Source: Desmodesmus armatus (Eukaryota > Chlorophyta > Chlorophyceae > Sphaeropleales > Scenedesmaceae). Taken from it: a stretch of 64,000 bases of DNA. Positions within the stretch are counted from its first letter, which is position 1. Each line of letters begins with the position of its first letter. Positions 59,501 through 64,000 of this stretch are shown in pieces. Both the position numbers and the translations under genes were made by a program. The DNA lies in contig VIIQ02000166.1 in NCBI GenBank assembly GCA_007449985.2, positions 55,391 through 119,390 of the forward strand, read 5' to 3'. The notes under the pieces were generated by a model. The model did no database searches and was not told where the DNA came from. It saw only the letters and a list, made by a program, of their open reading frames with translations.

Positions 59501-62155
59501 TTCAGGCCTGGCCAGCCTGGCAGTGTTTTGGACACAACGGTGCCTGCTGTAGTCAAGTGGGGCGAGCCAACAGCAGAGGAGAGAGAGGTAGCTCTGGGCT
59601 ATCTTCCAGGCAGCACAGCAGCAGCAGGCCTCACACAAGCGCAGCGGTGTGCGTTGCTCGGTGAAAGCATGGATGCCAACACTTTGCAGGTGCTCATGGC
59701 CATCGCCAAGGCTTGGTTCCTGCGGGGCCTGCCTACCTCTACTGACTTGGCGACACGTGCATTCAGCGCACACGAAGGGGAACTGGCGCAGGAGTGGCCT
59801 GGCAGAGAGGCAACTGCAACCCCACATGGCTATCAGCAGCAGCTAGCCATGACAGCTGGCTACCAGGAGAACACTACGGCTACGAGCCAAGGTGACATCT
59901 GGGCCGACGATAAGACCCTGGAGTACATCAGAACAGGGCAACTCCCACAAGACCTGGCAGCCAGCCAGGCAGCACGTATCAAGCGACGTGCACGCTCATA
60001 CTACTTCAAGGACCAGCAGCTGATCAGGAGGATGCCAGATGGCACCGACAGGCTGGTACCTCCACCACAGGCGCGTGCTGGTCTCATACGGCAGCAACAC
60101 GAGATGTGTGGGCACTTTGGCAGGCGGCGCACCTCAGCCATGCTACTCAGTAAGCACTGGTGGTATGGGTTACTGGCGGACGTTGCAACAGTGCTGTCAC
60201 GCTGCGAGCACTGCAGCAGGGTGCATGCCAGCTTCACCGCCAAGCCGGAGGAGCTGCGCCCCATTCCAATCAGCAGCATGGGTTTCAGGTGGCACGTGGA
60301 CACAGCTGGGCCACTACCCAAGAGTGCAAAGGGCAACAAGTATGTGCTGGTGTGTGTTGAGGCATTCAGCAAGTACCTGGTGGTGGTGCCGATGGAAAAC
60401 GACAAGGCGGAGACCACTGCATACCACTTCTTGCACGGTGTATTGGCACACTTTGCAGCACCAGGGCAGGTGGTGACAGACTCAGGGACAGAGTTTGAGG
60501 GCGAGTTTGCCAAGCTCCTGGAGGATGCGCTCATCGATCATGCCATCATCAGTGCAGACCACCCTCAGGCCAATGGTCAGGCAGAGAAGGCTGTGCACAT
60601 CGTCAAGCGGGCGCTTACCAAAATGGCAGTGGCAAGGCACAGTGTCAAGCAGTGGGATGAGGACTTGGCATGGCTGGCACTGGGCTACCGCTGCTCTCCA
60701 CAGGCCAGCACAGGCCACAGCCCGTACGAACTCATGTATGCACGTCCACCGGTCATTCCACCTGCAGTGAAGGAGCTTGTCAGCACACCCCTGGACATCA
60801 GTGCTGAGGCGGCTGTCAAGGACCTACTGCAGCGTAAGGAGCGGCTAAAGCAGCAGGTGCCCATTGCGCTGGAGAACCTGGCGATTGCACAGCACAGGGA
60901 TCAGCGCCGTTACCTGCAGCTGCGTGCGCCTGACTACAAGCCACGCGTTCACAGGTTTATGGTGGGTGACTACGTCTACACTCAGCAGCTTAACCGGGCA
61001 AGCAAGCTACAGCCCAGGGCCAAACCCCTCATTCTGCGAGTTCTGGAGGTGCGGGACTCTGGGGTACTGCACCTGCAGGGGCGCTGTGGCCGGACCATTG
61101 AGGTGCACATGTCTCACTGTGCACCCTGCCACTTGCCTGATATCGACGGCGGCATCGACCCACTGCTGGTGGACAACACAGATGATGTGGTCTGTGAGGT
61201 ATGCAGCACCAGCGACAACGGGGCCGAGCTCATGCTGTGTGACGTGTGCAACAGCGGATACCATACCTACTGCTTGCAACCACCACTCAGCAGTGTGCCT
61301 GACGGTGTGTGGCTGTGCCCGGAGTGTGTGGACGCTGGCTACACAGAACAGGATGCTGCTGGCAGGGAGCAGCAGCGGCAGCAGCTACAGGAGCGGGAGG
61401 CCAGGCCAAACATATTCCCCGGCGCGCAAATGAAGCGCAGGGACGAAGCAGCACATGCGCTGCATGGCCGACTGGTGCTGAAGGCGTTCACGGATCCAGC
61501 CACCGGGAAAGGCAGGAAGTACTGGGGCAGGATCTACTTCAAGGATGCTGAGTCACGCCCATACTACTTCCGAGTGGTGTACGAAGATGGGGACTCTCAC
61601 CACGCCACCATGGCAGGCATCAAGCGCTACCTGCAGCCGGAGGATGCAGTGCTGCCACCTGGGGCCAGCATTCCTACACCAGAGTCACTGGCAGCAGCAG
61701 TGGCGTACGCACGACAGCTGGTCAGCAGGGTTGCTGGCGGTTCAGTAGCTGTTCCTTCCACAAGGGTCTCACCGGCAGATGTGCAGTTGCTGCAGCTTAC
61801 AGTGCAGATGTCCCTGGTTCAAGCCCTGGTGGACCCACTAACACTCAACACCCAGTGGCAGCAGGTTTTTGCTGGGCGACCGTTCACTGTGGGCTGCGGG
61901 CCTGTACAGCACGGCGCTACAGCCATCATCATTACACCTACAGCACCCTTTGTGCTTCATGCAGTTTTCACAGCACTGCAAATGAGGCCATTGGTGGTGC
62001 TCTGTTACGTGCCTTCACTGGCGTTTCCAGCTGACATCCACCCTCTGTTCAGTGCACTCAAGCAGCAACGGCGAGCAGCAGCATTCAGGGGCAAGAATGG
62101 CTGCTGGCTGGTGCTCAGTAGGCAAGGCATAGACATCGACAACTGGCTGCATTGA
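56405..62155 (+). CDS. ORF2: RT-RNase H-DNMT-integrase-PHD-Tudor-like polyprotein
   Basis: 1916 codons, uninterrupted, TGA at 62153. RT: LVKADFRAGFWQLNL (Asp237) and FVDDVIMW (303-305). RNase H: LYVDWSNTGIAAVLNQ (Asp452), ASRSLNAAEQNYPAWKGEM, LHSDHRALLWLL. A linker of about 160 residues follows, then the cytosine methyltransferase (777-1110). Integrase: HEMCGHFGRRRTS ... CEHC zinc site from His1232, then Asp1299 (WHVDTAGPL), Asp1359 (VVTDSGTEF) and Glu1394 (NGQAEKAVH), and a C-terminal SH3-like part (VGDYVYTQQ). PHD finger at 1597-1641, Tudor-like domain at about 1688-1750, then about 165 residues of unknown function. All catalytic residues looked for are present. It would copy and integrate the element; the extra modules suggest chromatin marking and reading. 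Confidence 0.9.
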   Translation: MGQQPLDQHCKLATFPCHMASHHTSTCTCCSRSLPTCIAVGFAATAEHDSGQVKWYQADPAALDQLGPDGATEDVHDARWTVHDEGKWILGNHPDASPAQMDQLVQMLLEERGAFAYSLQDLPGYTGDVADFKLIDPSKRMWSAPRRYTEEEVKFAKEKVQEMLDAGIVKEIPTTCPHASAITLPMKRAPDGSWTDKRFCIDLRNVNGNTVVDSYGLPLPEELFRRIRGHKFLVKADFRAGFWQLNLSEEAQQHVAFHAPDSGKRLTYTRLCFGHVNATAIFQRVMEKELAAAGLSHCAAPFVDDVIMWCDTWEDMVTNFRTLLQHLKTVGLRLHPAKTIVGADCLPYLGHLVSAKECKPEPAKIAGIKALQPPTSLKRLQAHLGLFNYYRCYVPNFAIIARPLYKLMEKGAQYIWSDDCNQAYEGLRTALCKKGLGLRQPVDGRSFHLYVDWSNTGIAAVLNQEAEDGTEYMVACASRSLNAAEQNYPAWKGEMMAAVWGVKMYRPYLHSREFYLHSDHRALLWLLTQKTPVGQQMRWILALQEYRFSLVHRAGKSNPADVPSREASSCVADTTGARLDTELHDWVPTVLLPDCKTTDPLVYTHDSLALELGIGSKSTAAAGVAAMAYEETPGDCPILHSPAAALAAEPADSYSHEQLEHEALCCLLCSNESAVDTFAPTADSLLGGETAGQLFADDGCCVDTQHPAVAWRQHDLQQAASAWVTLAGLQQPQPDSFQPGVYTGALDPWGVRETQGLCTATVADTFFPAALQQGIVLYEPFGGICAGLEMVLRSGITVKQYLYSDINPMAQRAALHRIRVLQSMYPKQLPEDALAGSFSILPMDVRHITTQQLSKAVSEAPVKQWLVVGGWPCQDFSAAGKSQGLRGDRAQLLFDLVRVVGALQQLLPHQPPAYLVENVLLQQHRLSSISQHDFNKIKACLGLPVVLDAAQFGSLAHRARNFWSNLVGPSQLRAALAFVKRPPARSVQLALGPGRTAQPVNRPDAAPLYPCNAPGQPRAAWPTLVSSARSYAFRPGQPGSVLDTTVPAVVKWGEPTAEEREVALGYLPGSTAAAGLTQAQRCALLGESMDANTLQVLMAIAKAWFLRGLPTSTDLATRAFSAHEGELAQEWPGREATATPHGYQQQLAMTAGYQENTTATSQGDIWADDKTLEYIRTGQLPQDLAASQAARIKRRARSYYFKDQQLIRRMPDGTDRLVPPPQARAGLIRQQHEMCGHFGRRRTSAMLLSKHWWYGLLADVATVLSRCEHCSRVHASFTAKPEELRPIPISSMGFRWHVDTAGPLPKSAKGNKYVLVCVEAFSKYLVVVPMENDKAETTAYHFLHGVLAHFAAPGQVVTDSGTEFEGEFAKLLEDALIDHAIISADHPQANGQAEKAVHIVKRALTKMAVARHSVKQWDEDLAWLALGYRCSPQASTGHSPYELMYARPPVIPPAVKELVSTPLDISAEAAVKDLLQRKERLKQQVPIALENLAIAQHRDQRRYLQLRAPDYKPRVHRFMVGDYVYTQQLNRASKLQPRAKPLILRVLEVRDSGVLHLQGRCGRTIEVHMSHCAPCHLPDIDGGIDPLLVDNTDDVVCEVCSTSDNGAELMLCDVCNSGYHTYCLQPPLSSVPDGVWLCPECVDAGYTEQDAAGREQQRQQLQEREARPNIFPGAQMKRRDEAAHALHGRLVLKAFTDPATGKGRKYWGRIYFKDAESRPYYFRVVYEDGDSHHATMAGIKRYLQPEDAVLPPGASIPTPESLAAAVAYARQLVSRVAGGSVAVPSTRVSPADVQLLQLTVQMSLVQALVDPLTLNTQWQQVFAGRPFTVGCGPVQHGATAIIITPTAPFVLHAVFTALQMRPLVVLCYVPSLAFPADIHPLFSALKQQRRAAAFRGKNGCWLVLSRQGIDIDNWLH
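58733..59735 (+). other. C5-cytosine DNA methyltransferase domain (DNMT3-like) inside ORF2
   Basis: Residues 777-1110 of ORF2. Motif I: YEPFGGICAGLEMVL, followed by GITVKQYLYSDINP. DVRHIT precedes motif IV: VVGGWPCQDFSAAGKSQGL with catalytic Cys873. Motif VI: AYLVENV (Glu917). Motif VIII: AQFGSLAHRARNFWSNL; the AHRAR-FW-N form is that of DNMT3-class enzymes rather than the bacterial QxRxR. Motif IX-like: WPTLVSSARSYAF. Motif X-like: EEREVALGYLPGST, then LTQAQRCALLGESMDANTL. All elements are in the usual order, so this is a complete catalytic domain, not a fragment. It lies between RNase H and integrase. Target preference is unknown; the recognition region between VIII and IX is short. Confidence 0.88.
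61193..61327 (+). other. PHD finger inside ORF2
   Basis: Residues 1597-1641 follow the Cys4-His-Cys3 PHD pattern: CEVCSTSDNGAELMLCDVC, then NSGYHTYCLQPPL, then WLCPEC. PHD fingers usually bind the histone H3 tail. It directly follows the integrase C-terminal SH3-like region, the position occupied by a chromodomain in many Ty3 chromoviruses. Confidence 0.9.
61466..61652 (+). other. Tudor-like domain inside ORF2
   Basis: Residues about 1688-1750: GKGRKYWGRIYFKD followed by YYFRVVYEDGDSHHATMAG and IKRYL. The W/Y-G-x-I ... YxVxYEDGD pattern is typical of Tudor-like folds in plant and algal chromatin proteins. Assignment is by pattern only. Confidence 0.5.
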
Positions 62156-62335
62156 GCACTGGATGCTCGGTTCATTATCTCGGTCCGGTTTCGCTAAGAC
62201 GGCGCAGTAGTAGCTTAGCACCAAGGGGCTTCAAGGAAGGGGGGGCATGATAGTGCATACTGCAGGCTGACTAAGCAGGTGATTAGCTGACACGCTCAAC
62301 CTTCTGTCCTGCACTGCTAACCTCTCCACTGTGCA
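62156..62335 (+). promoter_or_regulatory. inter-ORF region with purine tract and splice acceptor
   Basis: Contains the purine run aaggaaggggggg (62233-62245), followed by catgatag, and further on a branch-point-like ctgctaac with acceptor ctctccactgtgcag|g ending at 62336. The first could be a polypurine tract, the second could join ORF3 to an upstream donor in a subgenomic RNA. Confidence 0.45.
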
Positions 62336-63260
62336 GGGCGTGTTCTCATTTATGCCCGACACAGCACCTGGTGCCAGCAGTGTAATAGAGGAGCAGCTGG
62401 ACTACGGGGAGGACTCCTGGGAGGAGTTGCAGGAGCAGCCAGTCAGTGAGGAAGTGGCACTGCTAGGATCTGGAGAGGAGGAGTTGCCTCAGCAGCCAGA
62501 CAGTGAGGGTGCAGAGCAGCCGGACTTTGGGGGCGAGGGCTTGCCTGAGGAGCCCATGCAGCAGGACATAGCAGCTCACATGGACCTGCCTGCAGCAGTA
62601 GCGGAGGACCCAGCCGGCCAACTGGTCACGAGGGTACGCGCAATCTACCATGGGCTTCGGCGGGACAGGGATGAGCTGAGGGGTATTGACAGGAGCTTGT
62701 GGCAGCTTACACTAGAGCAGCAGCGATGGGTGGAGCGCGAAGCAGCAATGGACGTGCTTGGCATCACCCGTGTTGCATGTCACCTTGGCGGCTATGCCAA
62801 CGGGATGTCAGAGGACCTCACAGTTGCGGCAAGGCGGGCAAAGGAGGCAGACCAGCACATGCTGCAGAATGCAGATACAGACTTGGAGGCAGAAGCAGCA
62901 CGGGCAGCTGCAGCAAGGGAGGCTGCAGCAAGGGAGGCTGCAGCAAGGGAGGCTGCAGCAGCTGAAGCACTTGCAAAGGAGGCAGCAGCGAAGGCAAGGG
63001 TGCAGAAGGGAGCATACGCAGGAGCGCAGCGGGGCCGCGGCCGCAGCACCCTGCCGACAACAGTGAGCGCAAGCCCAACACGGCAGCAGGGCCGCAGCAA
63101 GGGCCGCGGCAAGGACGACAACCAGGACCGTGGTGGTCGCAGCAGCAGCAAGTACGACATGGACGGGCCTCCCAAACCGCAGACGTACCTGAGTACGAGC
63201 TCCCTCCTTTGGGCTTTACCCGCAACAACTGCAGGGTGGGCAAGGACGGTTATGGATTAG
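62331..63260 (+). CDS. ORF3: accessory protein, unknown function
   Basis: 309 codons from GTG; the first ATG is about eight codons in (FSFMPDTAPG). No family recognised. Domains seen: an acidic Glu/Pro/Gln-rich N-terminus, a predicted helical middle (AIYHGLRRDRDELRGIDRSL, QQRWVEREAAMDVLG), an Ala/Glu coiled-coil-like stretch with a 15-nt DNA repeat (AREAA x3, about 62915-62960), and a basic Arg/Gly/Lys/Ser-rich tail (GRSKGRGKDD). The basic tail suggests nucleic-acid binding. It occupies the env position of some retroelements but has no signal peptide or membrane segment. Open sequence continues in other frames to a donor-like GCAG|GTAATG at 63420, so the 3' part may be spliced or frameshifted. 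Confidence 0.5.
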   Translation: MQGVFSFMPDTAPGASSVIEEQLDYGEDSWEELQEQPVSEEVALLGSGEEELPQQPDSEGAEQPDFGGEGLPEEPMQQDIAAHMDLPAAVAEDPAGQLVTRVRAIYHGLRRDRDELRGIDRSLWQLTLEQQRWVEREAAMDVLGITRVACHLGGYANGMSEDLTVAARRAKEADQHMLQNADTDLEAEAARAAAAREAAAREAAAREAAAAEALAKEAAAKARVQKGAYAGAQRGRGRSTLPTTVSASPTRQQGRSKGRGKDDNQDRGGRSSSKYDMDGPPKPQTYLSTSSLLWALPATTAGWARTVMD

Positions 63261-64000
63261 CAGGAGTTATGGATTACCAGGGCACGTGGTTCCCAGTGGC
63301 AGCACACGACCCAGCGCACAACCCGGAGAAGAACCCAAACTTAACGACACATGCCCAATCTGCTTCCTGCGAACAGCATACAAGCAGGATCGCTGGCATA
63401 CCGTTCCAACACCCGGCGCAGGTAATGATATGGCAGAGACAGCAGGTGCTGCCGCAGCAATTAGCAGCAGCAGCAGCAATTGCTGGGCCGTCTGGATTGG
63501 CCTTTGGTAGCGACAACAGCTTTTGGCAGCAGTGGTTTAAGGCCGTCTGGAGTGGCCTCTCTGGAGCGATGGTTTTGTGCCAGCTGGGGGTGCCCAGACT
63601 GGCAAGCAGCTTTGCAGGAGGTTGGGAGCAGCAGTTGATTTATTGGACATTGTGGATAGTAGCTTGGCCTTTCACATGCGAACGATGTGGGGGCATCTGT
63701 CCTGCTTGCATGTTGGTTGGGATTTAGCAGCAGTGAGCGCAAAGGGCCACTGTTTGTGCTTGTCAAGCTCAGTGAATATGCTTCCTGAGTAGTTAAGTGA
63801 GTGCTGCATGACTCACTTGTGTGCAGCAGATCCAGCATGGCTGGGTTTTGTTTGTCAATTATGTGTGTGTGTTTTATTGACTGTGCAATGCACAAACATC
63901 ACATGCGTTGTAGTGTGTGTGCCCAGCGTCTGGATGTGCCTAGATGCCGTGGTGAGAAAAGACAAAAAACAAAATGTCTGTTGACTGTGTTGTGTGGTCA
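63261..64000 (+). other. right end of window
   Basis: A second frame remains open to 63727 and encodes a cysteine pair (TCPICFLRTAYKQDRW in one frame, ending at a GCAG|GTAATG donor). Beyond 63730 only low-complexity TG-rich sequence is seen. No repeat of sequence left of 51808 was found here, so a right LTR, if any, is outside. Confidence 0.4.

Larger units (their letters stand above)
51808..63260 (+). mobile_element. large Ty3/Gypsy-type retroelement carrying a DNA methyltransferase
   Basis: Coding order: Gag with two zinc knuckles and aspartic protease (ORF1); reverse transcriptase, RNase H, C5-DNA methyltransferase, integrase, PHD finger and Tudor-like domain (ORF2, +1 frame); then an accessory ORF3. 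RT-RH-IN order identifies Ty3/Gypsy type. Both large ORFs are uninterrupted over 10.3 kb, so the copy is young or under selection. A purine run (aaggaaggggggg, 62233-62245) resembles a polypurine tract. No long direct terminal repeats or primer-binding site were found in the window; the right end may lie beyond 64000. Boundaries given are those of the coding region only. Confidence 0.85.

Noticed and set aside
62247..62330. Left part of a 3' LTR after the purine tract (tgatagtgcatac)
   Set aside because: A loosely similar tgatagttgactaa occurs at 51158, but similarity does not extend beyond a few bases.

Overview
The window looks like nuclear DNA of a chlorophyte green alga, probably Chlorophyceae (volvocalean; Haematococcus-like is only a guess). 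The evidence is short exons with GT-AG introns, a plant-type SufE-quinolinate synthase fusion, an ACL5-type aminopropyltransferase, an octotricopeptide-repeat protein typical of green-algal organelle gene expression, long CA/TG-rich non-coding DNA, poly-C/poly-G runs, and a dense mix of SINE, LINE, DIRS-like, MITE and Ty3 sequences. No rRNA, functional tRNA or CRISPR array was seen. All gene models were built by hand from splice sites, reading phase and recognisable protein motifs.

Layout. (1) 1-25875, minus strand: the 5' part of one very large gene for a secreted, heavily N-glycosylated protein. It has a signal peptide, at least 14 exons, a Pro-Ser hinge and an array of near-identical 45-residue Cys-rich repeats that runs off the left edge. 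Its introns, one nearly 8 kb, are full of repeats: a tRNA-derived SINE in two opposite copies, a decayed DIRS-like element, a LINE 3' end, a MITE and a long CCCCCA tract. (2) 25876-31254: gene-poor DNA with an inverted-repeat element, a TTAA-flanked (piggyBac-like) element and one orphan exon candidate. (3) 31255-47863: a gene cluster holding ribosomal protein eL15 (minus), a CNOT11-like CCR4-NOT subunit (plus, divergent from eL15), an OPR protein (minus), SufE-quinolinate synthase (minus) and thermospermine synthase (minus). (4) 47864-51800: an unresolved possible plus-strand gene and a retroposed insertion with a 13-bp target duplication. (5) 51808 to about 63260: a large Ty3/Gypsy-type retroelement.

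The main discovery is in region 5. The element has a Gag-protease ORF followed, in the +1 frame with an overlap, by a 1916-residue polyprotein. Its order is reverse transcriptase, RNase H, a complete C5-cytosine DNA methyltransferase domain resembling DNMT3, integrase, PHD finger and Tudor-like domain. A retroelement carrying both a DNA-methylation writer and a likely histone reader would be able to mark or read chromatin at its own insertion sites. A third ORF lies downstream of a consensus splice acceptor. Terminal repeats were not found inside the window.

The five housekeeping-type genes do unrelated jobs: translation, mRNA deadenylation, organelle RNA metabolism, plastid NAD synthesis and polyamine synthesis. 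They are linked only by position. eL15 and CNOT11 share a divergent promoter region of about 230 bp.
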